From: Chromatiaceae bacterium
GTDB lineage: Bacteria > Pseudomonadota > Gammaproteobacteria > Chromatiales > Chromatiaceae
NCBI GenBank assembly: GCA_013426805.1
Contig: JACDZG010000019.1
Coordinates: 1-64,000, forward strand
Length of the DNA: 64,000 nucleotides
Direction of reading: 5' to 3'
Within the stretch, counting starts at the first letter, position 1. Each line of letters begins with the position of its first letter. The position numbers were made by a program, and so were the translations under genes. Of the stretch, positions 44,166-53,171 are shown piece by piece. The notes under the pieces are model-generated. The model was not told the DNA's origin and made no database searches. It saw only the letters and a program-made list of their open reading frames with translations.

Positions 44166-46453
44166 TCCTCCTTGCCGACCGGGACCGGCATGGCGTCCAC
44201 CGGCAGCGGCGCGGGCTCAGTGTCCAGCGGCGGCAAGGGTTCGGCCACCGCGTCCGCTCCGATCGCCACGCGCACCTCCAGCAGGACCGGCAGTTGCCAG
44301 GGCAGCAGCGGGACAGTCTGGGTCACCGGGGCCGGGGTGCCGCTGCGGCTGATGGATTGGCCGACGATCAGGACCTCATTGACCAGCCGCACCCCCTGGA
44401 CCCGCAGCACCGCCGCTTCGCAGTCACGGTCGCGCACGGCGCGGCCGAAAGGCCAGCCGGAGCCGTCCGGTCCATAGGGCGGCAATGGCGCCAGGTGCTG
44501 GCGCAGGGCCAACTCCACATGGCGCCGCAGGGTCTCCTCCCCGGCCCCGGCGTCCGGTTCCACGGCCACCGAACAGGACAGCCGCACGTACTGCGGCGGG
44601 GTCACATAGAGCTCGGTGGTCACCAGGCGCCGCGGCTCCAGGTGGGCGCAAACCCGCCGCAACTGTTCCCGGTCCGGTGTGGGTTGGTCGGGTTGCAGGG
44701 GGTCATAGGTCGGCAGCACGATCAGGGTGACGGTGCCGGGCACGCCGTCGACCCGCTCGTGCGGCTTGTGGCGGGGCAGGCAATGGGCACGGCCGACCGC
44801 GGTGCCGGGGGTCGCCAGGGCCAGGGTCACGAAGTCTTCCGCGGCCACCGCACGGTCGTTGGTGCGCAACACCGTGGGGATGCGGGCGGCAGCGGCGTCC
44901 TGCGTCTCGGCGTCGGCGCCGCCCTCCGCGGGCAGCGGGTTGGTGGCCTTCAATGCCAGGGCGCCGGGCGGGCAGGCGGCACGCACCCGGTTGATCCGCG
45001 CGGCCCCCAGATTGCCCTGGACCCCGCCGCCATAGCGATACGACTGACAGCGGATGGCCTCGCCCGGCAGCGGGATGCGGCCATGGATGCCGTCGCCGAA
45101 GGTGACGGTCCCATCGCCCGGATCCAGGGTATAGAAGGGGTCGTCGGGTCCGGCCAGCGCCAGGTCGTCCACCCGGGTCCAGTTCTCCCAACCCAGCACA
45201 CCGCGGACCTGGATGCGCTCGGAGTCCAGGATCGCCGGGGTGCGCGACAGCCGACCGGTCTGCCCGGTTCGCCCGTTACCATAGCCCAGGATCTCCGGGG
45301 GCGCGGTCACTGCCTGCTCCACCCGCACCATATTGGCATCGATGAAGCGCAGCCGGATCGGCGGGTGTGCGGGGTCCGCCCGGCGCAGACGAATCCATGC
45401 CAGCACGCGGGCGGCGAGCTGGTCGTCATCCAGCCGCGGCGGCAACTCGCCAACCCCGAGCAGGTCCGGGTCGGGCGGAGCGAAGGCGTCCGCGGTCCAG
45501 TTGCCGAAGGGGGTGGAGCCGTCCGGGGCTTGGTCCGGCAGCCGCAGGCGCAGAGTGCCGGAACGGGTGAGCCCGGCGGTGCCGTCCGCCACCACCGTCA
45601 GACGCTGGTAGAGCACCCGATCCACCCGTCGCGCCGCACCGGAAAAGCGCCCGGTGGAGATCTCGAAACGGACCGGCCACCGGGGCGGGTCCGCGCCCGG
45701 ATCCGGGCAGCGCGCGTGGTCGGCGGCACCGCAGAGGATGTCGTCGGTGCGCACGCCCAGATTCAGGATCTGGCCGGCCAGCGCCCCGCGAACCTGTTGC
45801 AGGGCAGCGGCATCGTTGCCGAGTTGCTTGAATACCGGGGCCGGGGCGAGCAGGGCCAGCCAGATCCGACCGTCCCGGCTGGAGGCGGTGGAGACCCCCG
45901 CGGGCAGCACCCCACCCGCGGGGGCGGGCAGCGGCAGCGGCTGGTACTTGGTCAGCAGCGGGGTGCTGCCCAGATGGTCCTCAAGCAGGGTGTTCAGGTT
46001 GTCCTCCCCGCCGGCAAGCACGGCCCCGTCATAGCCCTGTTTGATCCAGGCGGTCAACTCCACCGGCAGCGCGGTAACCTCCTCCAGCGCCTGGAAACGG
46101 ACCTCCCCGGCCGACAACTCCAGGCGCGGGGTACCGCCCCCGAGGAACTCCGGCGTCACCGGTTGCAACGCCTTGGGCGGCAGCGCGATGCGCACCTGCG
46201 CCTGAGCGACCCGGGCGGGGTTGGGCAGGATGGCCAGCAGGCGCAGAAACTCCAGCCGCGACGCCTCCGGCACCCGATTGAGCCGATACAGCAGATTGTC
46301 GCCCAGGGCGGCAAAGAGCTCGATCAGGGCGATCCCCGGATCCGCGGCATTGTGGTCGGTCCACTCCGGAGCATGAATGGGGATGCGGCGCTTGAGCTCG
46401 GCGCTCAGGTCCGCGAAGCTGCGATCGTCCAGGCGCGGCGGAATGATGGCCAT
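44159..46453 (-). CDS. Baseplate assembly protein J-like (gpJ, Afp11-type)
   Basis: The product has 764 residues. The start IIPPRLDDRSFADLSAELKRRIPIHAPEWTDHNAADPGIALIELFAALGDNLLYRLNRVPE is the recognisable N-terminus of the putative baseplate assembly (gpJ) family. The C-terminal half (NDRAVAAEDFVTLALATPGTAVGRAHCLP, VTLIVLPTYDP) also matches. It forms the inner baseplate wedge with gp25. One base overlaps the gp25 gene. Confidence 0.92.
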   Translation of the reverse strand: MAIIPPRLDDRSFADLSAELKRRIPIHAPEWTDHNAADPGIALIELFAALGDNLLYRLNRVPEASRLEFLRLLAILPNPARVAQAQVRIALPPKALQPVTPEFLGGGTPRLELSAGEVRFQALEEVTALPVELTAWIKQGYDGAVLAGGEDNLNTLLEDHLGSTPLLTKYQPLPLPAPAGGVLPAGVSTASSRDGRIWLALLAPAPVFKQLGNDAAALQQVRGALAGQILNLGVRTDDILCGAADHARCPDPGADPPRWPVRFEISTGRFSGAARRVDRVLYQRLTVVADGTAGLTRSGTLRLRLPDQAPDGSTPFGNWTADAFAPPDPDLLGVGELPPRLDDDQLAARVLAWIRLRRADPAHPPIRLRFIDANMVRVEQAVTAPPEILGYGNGRTGQTGRLSRTPAILDSERIQVRGVLGWENWTRVDDLALAGPDDPFYTLDPGDGTVTFGDGIHGRIPLPGEAIRCQSYRYGGGVQGNLGAARINRVRAACPPGALALKATNPLPAEGGADAETQDAAAARIPTVLRTNDRAVAAEDFVTLALATPGTAVGRAHCLPRHKPHERVDGVPGTVTLIVLPTYDPLQPDQPTPDREQLRRVCAHLEPRRLVTTELYVTPPQYVRLSCSVAVEPDAGAGEETLRRHVELALRQHLAPLPPYGPDGSGWPFGRAVRDRDCEAAVLRVQGVRLVNEVLIVGQSISRSGTPAPVTQTVPLLPWQLPVLLEVRVAIGADAVAEPLPPLDTEPAPLPVDAMPVPVGKEEC

Positions 46454-46842
46454 CAGGCACCCCCGCTGAGATAGAAAGGAAAGACCAGATTGCGCGCCCC
46501 GGGCTCACCCAGGACCTCATAGCGAATAGCAATGCGCAGCACCGTGGGTTCGCGCTCGTCGGTGGCGACCCCGACCGACTCCAGCCGGATGCGCGGCTCG
46601 TCGCGCTCCAACGCCTCGGTGACCGCGAGCCGGATGCGGGTGCGCAGTTCCAGCCCGTTGGGCGCGAACAGGAACCGGCGCAGTCCGGCCCCGTAATTCG
46701 GCCGGGCGATGCGCTCCCCGGGCTCGGTGAGCAGGATGGCGCGGATGGATTGCTCCACCGCGGCGACTCCCGCGACCCAGCCGAAGCCGGCCGCGGTCAC
46801 CAAGGGAAAACGCAACCCTTGTCCCAACTTGGACTCGCTCAT
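46453..46842 (-). CDS. gp25/GPW-like baseplate wedge protein
   Basis: The product has 129 residues from ATG 46842 (MSESKLGQGLRFPLVT). The pattern VEQSIRAILLTEPGERIARPNYGAGLRRFLFAPN is the gp25/lysozyme-like baseplate family signature. The wedge protein starts sheath assembly. It is separated from the upstream 843-aa gene by 52 bases, one of the few gaps in the operon. Confidence 0.93.
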   Translation of the reverse strand: MSESKLGQGLRFPLVTAAGFGWVAGVAAVEQSIRAILLTEPGERIARPNYGAGLRRFLFAPNGLELRTRIRLAVTEALERDEPRIRLESVGVATDEREPTVLRIAIRYEVLGEPGARNLVFPFYLSGGA

Positions 46843-46894
46843 GCGCTCCTCCCGGCGCACGGCGCCCCGGCGAACGGTGTCGGGCTGCTCATGG

Positions 46895-49426
46895 TCATGA
46901 CCCCTTCTTCGGGAATGGTATGCAGAATTTCAGCAGCAGCATCCAGGTGAATCCCGGAATCAGGATCAGGATGCTGAAGATCAGACTGAACAGGACCATC
47001 GCGCAGATGGTGAGCACCGGAATGCCGAAGCTGCAGATGAAGCCGATGCCCCAATCGCGCTGGGTATCCGCCATCTCCTCGCCGGTCACCAGGCCGGACC
47101 GGTCCGGGGAGACGACGGCCGCGAAGGGCCGCGCCCGCGCCTTGGCCAGGCGCGGCAGATCGCGCAGGAGCTTGGGGATGTCCGGCAGCTTGATGACCGC
47201 CGGGCGCCCCCCCAGCAGGTCGGTCGGGTCGGCGATGGCAAAGGGTTCGCTGCGCCCGGTCCAGATGATCTGCTCCGGCTCGCAGGGATGACGCCCGGCC
47301 ACCCGCACCCAGCACCAGACGGCATACAGTCGATCGGCATCGAAGCGCAGCCGCGGTGCCGTCTCGCGGGCGCGCGCCTCGGGCAGCGCCAGCGACTCGG
47401 GGGCGAGGACGAAGCGGTTCGCGGCCTGGTCCGCAAACTGCGCGAGCGTGGCCGCGACGGATGGAAAGCCGGGAAGGACCAACAGACCCTGGGCCGGCTG
47501 CTCGAACAGACTGGCCCCGGCCGCGCGCAGCGGCACCACCCCCCCGGCGATCCTGAAAACGCCGGTGATCTCACCGGCCAGCGTGGCGGCCCGGGCGCGC
47601 ATCTCGGCTCCGACCACCCCGCCCGCGGCACCGAGCCCCGCGTCCAGCGCCGCATAGAGGTCCGCCAGGGCGGCCCCGGCCCGGTGGACGCCGAGCAGGC
47701 GGCCCGCGTTGGGAAGCGCGTGGTAAGAGATCAGCGCCCAGGGTGGCGCGGTCCTGGGGTCGGCGCGGCCGGCCTCCAGGGTCAATATGGACTCGACCTC
47801 TTCCCCAAGGGCCGCCGCCGTGGCGATCGGATGCCCGTCGGCATCCAGGGCGCGCAGCCGCCCCCCGGCGTCCCCCAAGCCCACGAGCGGGCTCAGATAG
47901 GCGGCCAGGGCCAAGCGGTGACCGCGCAGACGCAGGACCGCAAGCAGCAGCAGGGCCGACAGATCCGCCGCGCCGAGCACACTGGAGTTGCCCTGGATCG
48001 GCGGGGGGATGACGCCGGTGTTCAGCCAGTGGTCGATCACCTGATGCAGCCGCTCGCGCACCAGCCGGTCCCAGTTCAGGGTGTGCTGGATGCAGTTCTG
48101 ACGCAGCCATTCGGCCGGCTGGGCGCCCGATTCGCCTGGGGCCTCGTCACTCATCGCGGAAAAAACGTCCGGCGCAGTCGCCTGGCCGGACGCTCCGCTG
48201 GACTGCCACAGGTGCTGCCCGGTCGGCACCTGCCCGGCGATGTCCAGGTTGGCGGTCGCCGCCGCGGAGACCCCGGTCCACAGGGCCGCGATGGCGCGGC
48301 GCAGCACCCAGTCCACGCCGGTCGCGACGGCATTGTGAATGTCCAGCGGGGCTGAGAACCCCAGGTGACCGGGGTTGTTGATCAGGGTGCGGGCATTGGT
48401 GATCTCCCCCGCCGTCGGGCGCGTCGGCAGGAGGGCGTCGACAAGTAGAGTGCGCAGCTCGGATGCGGCCCGAGCGCGCAGAGCGGGCGCCGCGGCAAAC
48501 AGGTCATTGAGGGTCGTTCGGCTCTGGGCGGCCAGGGTGGCGGCGATGGCGGCCACCGTCCTTTGGGAGAGCCGCGCCGTCACCACCTCCTGAGCGCTGC
48601 TGAAGACCGGCAGATAGCCGAACAGGGTGCAGTGCTCCGCGGCCTGGCCGGTATCCGGCGGCACCAGGGCCAGGGCTTGGCTGGTCAGGGCGACAGGCGG
48701 CAGCGCCTGCCCCGCCGGGATGTTCAGCAATCCGTGCAGCGCCGCCTGGGCGCTCGCCCTGAGATCCGCGACCGGCAATGCCGCCGGGTCGACCGGCTGG
48801 TGTTCGGCCGACGCGGCGGGCGGGTCCGGCGGGCGCATCTGCCCGTCGAGCAGTTCGATCCAAGCGCCGTGCTGATCATCGACCGCGATCCAATCCTGCC
48901 AGTGCTCTTCGGTTGGGTGCCGCGCCAGACGGCGGATCACCGCCCCGGACGCCATGACCCGCGGGCGCGCCAGACGCGGCCAACCGGGGGAGCGGCACAC
49001 CACATCGAAGGCGATGAGGTTGAAGCGCTCATGCAGCGGCAGATACAGCTTGCGCAGCCAGGGCGGCGTGCCGCCCGGGACCCCGTCCGGATCGATCCCG
49101 CCCCCGGACTCGGGGTCGAAGGCAAGCAGTGGACCGCGCGCGATCGAGTTCGGATAGCGCGGGGCGCCGACCGTGTCCAACATGGCATCCGGCGGTTCGG
49201 ACCAGTCACGCCAGGGCAGGAGCCTGGGCAGGGACCGGGTCTGCCCGGCCACCGCCAGGAAGTCGTCCATGAAGCCGTCGGTCGCGAACGACAGGATGAG
49301 CGGCGGTCGCGCCAGCGGGGCCTGCGTCAGGTCGCGCAGGAAGAAGGGGGCGACCGGGACCAGGATCTCCCGCAGCGCGGGGCGCAGGGCCGGAACCAGG
49401 AGCCGTGTGGAGGTCTTGGCGCTCAC
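46895..49426 (-). CDS. eCIS-associated protein with hydrophobic C-terminal anchor
   Basis: The product has 843 residues with no recognised domain. The last 60 residues contain two closely spaced hydrophobic segments (WGIGFICSFGIPVLTICAMVLFSLIFSILILIPGFTWMLLLKFCI) followed by a basic end (PFPKKGS). This looks like a C-terminal membrane anchor, unusual in a soluble tail particle. The preceding region includes Ala-rich helices and strand segments. It lies between spike and gp25 genes, where PAAR or small baseplate genes usually sit. A role tethering the particle to the membrane is inferred from the tail only. Confidence 0.7.
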   Translation of the reverse strand: MSAKTSTRLLVPALRPALREILVPVAPFFLRDLTQAPLARPPLILSFATDGFMDDFLAVAGQTRSLPRLLPWRDWSEPPDAMLDTVGAPRYPNSIARGPLLAFDPESGGGIDPDGVPGGTPPWLRKLYLPLHERFNLIAFDVVCRSPGWPRLARPRVMASGAVIRRLARHPTEEHWQDWIAVDDQHGAWIELLDGQMRPPDPPAASAEHQPVDPAALPVADLRASAQAALHGLLNIPAGQALPPVALTSQALALVPPDTGQAAEHCTLFGYLPVFSSAQEVVTARLSQRTVAAIAATLAAQSRTTLNDLFAAAPALRARAASELRTLLVDALLPTRPTAGEITNARTLINNPGHLGFSAPLDIHNAVATGVDWVLRRAIAALWTGVSAAATANLDIAGQVPTGQHLWQSSGASGQATAPDVFSAMSDEAPGESGAQPAEWLRQNCIQHTLNWDRLVRERLHQVIDHWLNTGVIPPPIQGNSSVLGAADLSALLLLAVLRLRGHRLALAAYLSPLVGLGDAGGRLRALDADGHPIATAAALGEEVESILTLEAGRADPRTAPPWALISYHALPNAGRLLGVHRAGAALADLYAALDAGLGAAGGVVGAEMRARAATLAGEITGVFRIAGGVVPLRAAGASLFEQPAQGLLVLPGFPSVAATLAQFADQAANRFVLAPESLALPEARARETAPRLRFDADRLYAVWCWVRVAGRHPCEPEQIIWTGRSEPFAIADPTDLLGGRPAVIKLPDIPKLLRDLPRLAKARARPFAAVVSPDRSGLVTGEEMADTQRDWGIGFICSFGIPVLTICAMVLFSLIFSILILIPGFTWMLLLKFCIPFPKKGS

Positions 49427-50124
49427 CAGACGTTCCCCGCCCCCGGCGTATAGCTCGCCGAGACCACGCTGTTGGTAATCACCGTATCCGCCTTGACCAC
49501 GCCGGAGAACTTCGACATGGCCGCGTCCACCGTGACCATGGCGGCCGTGATGTCGAGCCCCGCCGGGGCCTGGATCTTGACCTTGACGTTGGCGGTGATT
49601 TCGATGTTGCCGGCCGCGTCGATCGTGATCTTGGCGCCGTTGGCGTGTTCGAGGGTGACGATGCCCCCGGCACTGTCGTTTAGGGTCAGAGTGTGTCCGC
49701 CCTGGGTCTCCAACACCACCTGCTCGGCCCCGGCGGTGTCGTCGAAGACGAGCCGGTGACCGGAGCGGGAGGTGACCGAGCGGACGTTGTTGTCGCTATC
49801 CATGGTTTCCGGCGGGGCGTCCACGCCGTTCCAGAGGGCACCGATCACCACCGGACGGCGCGGGTCGCCGCCGACAAAGGCGACCAGCACCTCATCGTCG
49901 ACCTCGGGGATGAACCAGGTCCCGCGGTCGCCGCCGGCCATCAGGGTCGCCAGGCGCGCCCATGCCAGGGCCGCGCCGCCGTCCCCCGCCTCCACGAAGG
50001 GCAGGCGAAGCTGCACCCGCCCCTGGGCGTCCGGGTCCTGCACGTCGGTCACCTGGGCCGGATAGACACCATAGAGGCGGAAGCGGTCCTGGCCGAGCGC
50101 GGCGGGGCTGGCGCCGGGGATCAT
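49423..50124 (-). CDS. gpV/gp5-like central spike protein
   Basis: The product has 233 residues from ATG 50124. LYGVYPAQVTDVQDPDAQGRVQLRLPFVE, AWARLATLMAGGDRGTWFIPEVDDEVLVAFVGGDPRRPVVIGALWNG is the OB-fold domain of phage baseplate V/VgrG-type spikes. The rest (HTLTLNDSAGGIVTLEHANGAKITIDAAGNIEITANVKVKI) is the beta-helical shaft. It sits at the tip of the tube. It has four-base overlaps with both neighbours. Confidence 0.93.
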   Translation of the reverse strand: MIPGASPAALGQDRFRLYGVYPAQVTDVQDPDAQGRVQLRLPFVEAGDGGAALAWARLATLMAGGDRGTWFIPEVDDEVLVAFVGGDPRRPVVIGALWNGVDAPPETMDSDNNVRSVTSRSGHRLVFDDTAGAEQVVLETQGGHTLTLNDSAGGIVTLEHANGAKITIDAAGNIEITANVKVKIQAPAGLDITAAMVTVDAAMSKFSGVVKADTVITNSVVSASYTPGAGNVW

Positions 50125-51203
50125 GATCCGTCCCCCAGGTCGGCACGCTGGGCCTCGAACTCGGTGCGGTAGCCGTCCACCTGGTCGAAGCGATGCGTGA
50201 CGGCGGTGACCAGATAGGTCCCGGCGAACCAGGGACCCAGATCCACCAGATTGACCCGTGAACCCACCCGCAGGGCCGGAGTCCCCTTGGTGGTTCCGAC
50301 CCCACGCACGAAGCGACGCGCCCGGCGCCGCATGGCCGCCTCCGCCAGGGTGCGCGCCTCGGCGCCGGTGGCCGGGACCTCCAGATGCAAATCCTCGGCG
50401 GCCTGGGGAAAGACCTCGGCCACCACCTCGGGGCCGAGCCGCCCGCCGCTCGCCTCCGGGCGCACCGCATCCGCGCCGGCGCTCTCGTGGATTGCCTCCT
50501 TGGCGGCGACGTCCCAGCCATGGACCCGCACCGCGCCGCGCTGGTGGGCCAGGTCGGCGAGCACGGCGAAGCGGATCAAGTCGTTCTCGCGGGTGAGTTC
50601 GATCGGTGGAGCGTTGGCGTTGACGGGTTCCAGCACCCGCACGACGCCGTCGCGCAACCCGATCAGGGCATCCCCCGTGCGCTCGCGCAAGGCACTCAAC
50701 TCGTCTTGATTGACCTGCCACAACGCGGTGTGGCTCGCCCCGTCGCGCGCGACCGCGGCACGCAGACCCGCGTCCTCCAGGATACGGGTCGCGATTGACC
50801 CATCGGTCTGGTCGTCGCTCAAGCGGGTGCGGCGGCGATAGCGCAACCCGGTCAGGGCGTCCTCGGCGAGCAGGGTCAGCTCCGGCGCACGCAGTTCCGG
50901 ATAGGCCGCGCCGATGCCGGTGATCAGGCCGTCGAAGATGGTCTCCGGGACGGCCGTAACAGCGAAGGCAATGCCGATACGTTTGCCGAAGTCGATGGCG
51001 GTCCGGTCGAAGTGCACGAAGTCGACCGGCTTGCCCTCCTCCCGGCTGCCCCAGTTGAGGAAGACCGCCTCCAGGGAGGCCACCCCGGCCGCGTCCGCCC
51101 GCGCCTCCAGCCGGATCAGATCCGCTTCCAGGCGCGTGGCGGGGGCGCCGTCCACCTGGATGCGTGGGCGACCCGTGGCGCTGAGTTCGGGCTGGCCGCT
51201 CAT
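50121..51203 (-). CDS. gpD/gp27-like hub protein (late control D family)
   Basis: The product has 360 residues from ATG 51203; a TTG at 51209 is an alternative start. The segment RRRTRLSDDQTDGSIATRILEDAGLRAAV with NQDELSALRERTGDALIGLRDGVVRVL is the phage late control D/gp27 fold that forms the hub between tube and spike. It lies immediately before the spike gene, consistent with a gpD-gpV complex. Confidence 0.9.
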   Translation of the reverse strand: MSGQPELSATGRPRIQVDGAPATRLEADLIRLEARADAAGVASLEAVFLNWGSREEGKPVDFVHFDRTAIDFGKRIGIAFAVTAVPETIFDGLITGIGAAYPELRAPELTLLAEDALTGLRYRRRTRLSDDQTDGSIATRILEDAGLRAAVARDGASHTALWQVNQDELSALRERTGDALIGLRDGVVRVLEPVNANAPPIELTRENDLIRFAVLADLAHQRGAVRVHGWDVAAKEAIHESAGADAVRPEASGGRLGPEVVAEVFPQAAEDLHLEVPATGAEARTLAEAAMRRRARRFVRGVGTTKGTPALRVGSRVNLVDLGPWFAGTYLVTAVTHRFDQVDGYRTEFEAQRADLGDGS

Positions 51204-51394
51204 GGGCAATCGCCCTGTCGACGCAGCCAGCGCTCGAGTTCTTCCGCCACCAGGGCGCGGACGAGCGGACGCAGGTCTTCGAGCTGTACCTCGAAGGCCG
51301 TTCCTTCCTGCGGACTGGGCGCGGCACCGGGTTCGCCGCCGCCCGTCGGCGCGGACTCGATGGTGGTGGTCATCTCACCGATGTGCACGGTCAT
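51200..51394 (-). CDS. Small conserved eCIS protein
   Basis: The product has 64 residues. It starts TVHIGEMTTTIESAP and ends in a helix, RPLVRALVAEELERWLRRQGD. Small proteins of this size lie between the tube adaptor and hub genes in several eCIS loci; this one is like DUF5908-type genes in position, though similarity is uncertain. It overlaps both neighbours by four bases. Confidence 0.65.
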   Translation of the reverse strand: MTVHIGEMTTTIESAPTGGGEPGAAPSPQEGTAFEVQLEDLRPLVRALVAEELERWLRRQGDCP

Positions 51395-52683
51395 CGGTCA
51401 CCCCCGCCCGACCCGCCGCTTGACTGACCGGACGACTGACCGGAAGCTCCCGCACCGCAGCGTCGGCAGCCGCACCCGGGCGGGTGAACGGCGGCCGTCG
51501 CCGCGGCGGGCGGCAGCGACTCCCAGCGTGGGCGGCATTCGCCCAGATCGCGGGAGGCCGGGAGGCCGCCGACGCTGAGCAGGGGGACCGCGAGGCCGAG
51601 CGAACGCTGGGGCGCGAGCGGCGGGCTGCCGCGGACCGGGAGCGGCGATGTTGCCGCGGTGCCGCCGGGGCCGAACGCCGCCGCGGGGGCCGGTCGGGCC
51701 ACCGCCCCGCCCGCCCGCTGGTTGGCGACCACGGCGGCGAGTCCGGCCGCGCGACTCCCCGGGGCCGGACCCTCGGGCGCCCAGGGGTTGGGGACGGCAC
51801 CGGCCGCCGCAAGTCCGGGTGAGGGCTCAGGCAGTGCCGACGCGCTCCGTCCTAAGTCCACCCCGCCGCCGCCCAGGGCCGCGACACCGAACAGGTCCAC
51901 CGCGGCGGCGGCGTCCAGGTGGACCCCGGCTCCCACCGAGAGACCGAGATCGGCGGAGGCGCCGAACTTTGCGGACAGCCCCAAATCCGCCGACAGCCCC
52001 AGATCCAGGTCCAGATCGAGGCCGACTTCGAGTGCAAAGCCCGCGCTCAGTTCCAACCCCAGCCCGGCGCCGAAGGGACCGCCCGCCCCCAACACACTGC
52101 CCGCTCCGGCAGCGGCGGCCTGGGCGCGCGCGCCGCCGGCGGCCTGCTCGACCGCCTGGCGGCGCCGGGCGGCATCGGTGGCGGCCACGTCGTAGCGGAA
52201 CTCCTGTTCGGTCAGGGTCAACTGAACCTTGGACCGCAGCGGCACCCCGCTCGGGCTGAAATACTCGAACACTTCCTGGTGCGAGCTGATGACCCCGTTG
52301 AAGATCAGGGTCCCCCACGCGAACTGGACGCGCCGCGGCGCCTGCTCTTTGCCGCTGCCGAACACTTGAAGCAGATCGGCGATCGGCTTGGTGCGCAGGC
52401 GCACATCCAGCAGTTCCTCGCCGCTCCCGCCGTCACCGCCCTGGCCGTCGCGCGGGCGCGTGGAGTCGAACACGCATTCAAAGTTCAGCGTCGCCTTGGA
52501 GGCGCCGACATTCTGCACCTGCTGGCGTCCTTTACGGCCCTTGTCCTTCTGCTCACCGCCCGAGACCTTGAGGGTCAGGGTTTCCGGGTTGAAATCGAGC
52601 GGGATGGCGCGCGCCTCCTCAAGCTGCTTGCCCCCGGCAGCGAACGGGATCAGCTTGGCGCGTTTGAATTCAGCGGTGCTCAT
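51391..52683 (-). CDS. CIS tube adaptor (Afp7/gp53-like) with repetitive C-terminal tail
   Basis: The product has 430 residues. The N-terminal domain (about 1-180: LIPFAAGGKQLEEARAIPLDFNPETLTLKVS ... RVQFAWGTLIFNGVISSHQEVFEYFSPSG) is the CIS tube protein N-terminal domain, which joins tube to baseplate. Relatives end in a LysM domain. Here the tail is instead a low-complexity repeat of alternating Gly, Leu, Asp and Ser (GLDLDLDLGLSADLGLSAKFG) followed by Pro/Ala/Gly-rich sequence; no LysM is visible. Confidence 0.85.
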   Translation of the reverse strand: MSTAEFKRAKLIPFAAGGKQLEEARAIPLDFNPETLTLKVSGGEQKDKGRKGRQQVQNVGASKATLNFECVFDSTRPRDGQGGDGGSGEELLDVRLRTKPIADLLQVFGSGKEQAPRRVQFAWGTLIFNGVISSHQEVFEYFSPSGVPLRSKVQLTLTEQEFRYDVAATDAARRRQAVEQAAGGARAQAAAAGAGSVLGAGGPFGAGLGLELSAGFALEVGLDLDLDLGLSADLGLSAKFGASADLGLSVGAGVHLDAAAAVDLFGVAALGGGGVDLGRSASALPEPSPGLAAAGAVPNPWAPEGPAPGSRAAGLAAVVANQRAGGAVARPAPAAAFGPGGTAATSPLPVRGSPPLAPQRSLGLAVPLLSVGGLPASRDLGECRPRWESLPPAAATAAVHPPGCGCRRCGAGASGQSSGQSSGGSGGGDR

Positions 52684-53171
52684 GCCGGTTCCCCCTGGGG
52701 CTCCCGGCTCAAGCCCTCATGGACGATGTGCAGTTCCTCCAAGGGCACCTCCCGCCCGGCCGCGGCGTTGAGATCCGCGGCCTTGACCTTGTTGACGATC
52801 CCGTTCTCGAAGCGCCACACCCCGGCCGGCGCCGCCGCCCCGCCGGCCTGGTAGACCCGCACCGTGCCGGCCACATAGGGCAGCGGAAAGGTGCCGTTCA
52901 GGCAATGCTGCACCCAGGTCCAGAAGGCCGGATCCAGGGACAGGCCGCGCTTGAGCACCAAGGGCGGATTGGTGGTCTTCCCGACCAACTGACGCACACC
53001 GCGGTTGTAGCCGCCCTCCCGGAAGGTGACCGGCTCCAGGGTGATCTCGAGTCCGGAGACCTCCGAGAAGGCCCCGCGGGCGCCGAGCGCCAGACCCTCG
53101 TCCCCGCCCAGGCCGGACAACTCGATCTGGACGGCAAAGTTATAGTTGGTGAGCAGGACCTCGGTGCCCAT
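52680..53171 (-). CDS. Tail tube protein 2 (gp19-like, Afp5-type)
   Basis: The product has 163 residues. YNFAVQIELSGLGGDEGLALGARGAFSEVSGLEITLEPVTFREGGYNRGVRQLVGKTTNPPLVLKRGL is the gp19/tube fold with the characteristic FSEVSGL segment. It is encoded with its own sheath; the second sheath/tube pair lies further upstream. Confidence 0.93.
   Translation of the reverse strand: MGTEVLLTNYNFAVQIELSGLGGDEGLALGARGAFSEVSGLEITLEPVTFREGGYNRGVRQLVGKTTNPPLVLKRGLSLDPAFWTWVQHCLNGTFPLPYVAGTVRVYQAGGAAAPAGVWRFENGIVNKVKAADLNAAAGREVPLEELHIVHEGLSREPQGEPA

Noticed and set aside
46843-46894. Hidden PAAR gene between gp25 and the 843-aa gene
   Set aside because: The gap is only 52 bases and no reading frame there could hold a PAAR protein.
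34696-48355. Several long plus-strand frames (for example 34696-37260, 41943-44477, 44294-46474) opposite the eCIS operon
   Set aside because: All lie opposite genes with clear family motifs and have shadow-like composition; the operon on the minus strand explains the region.
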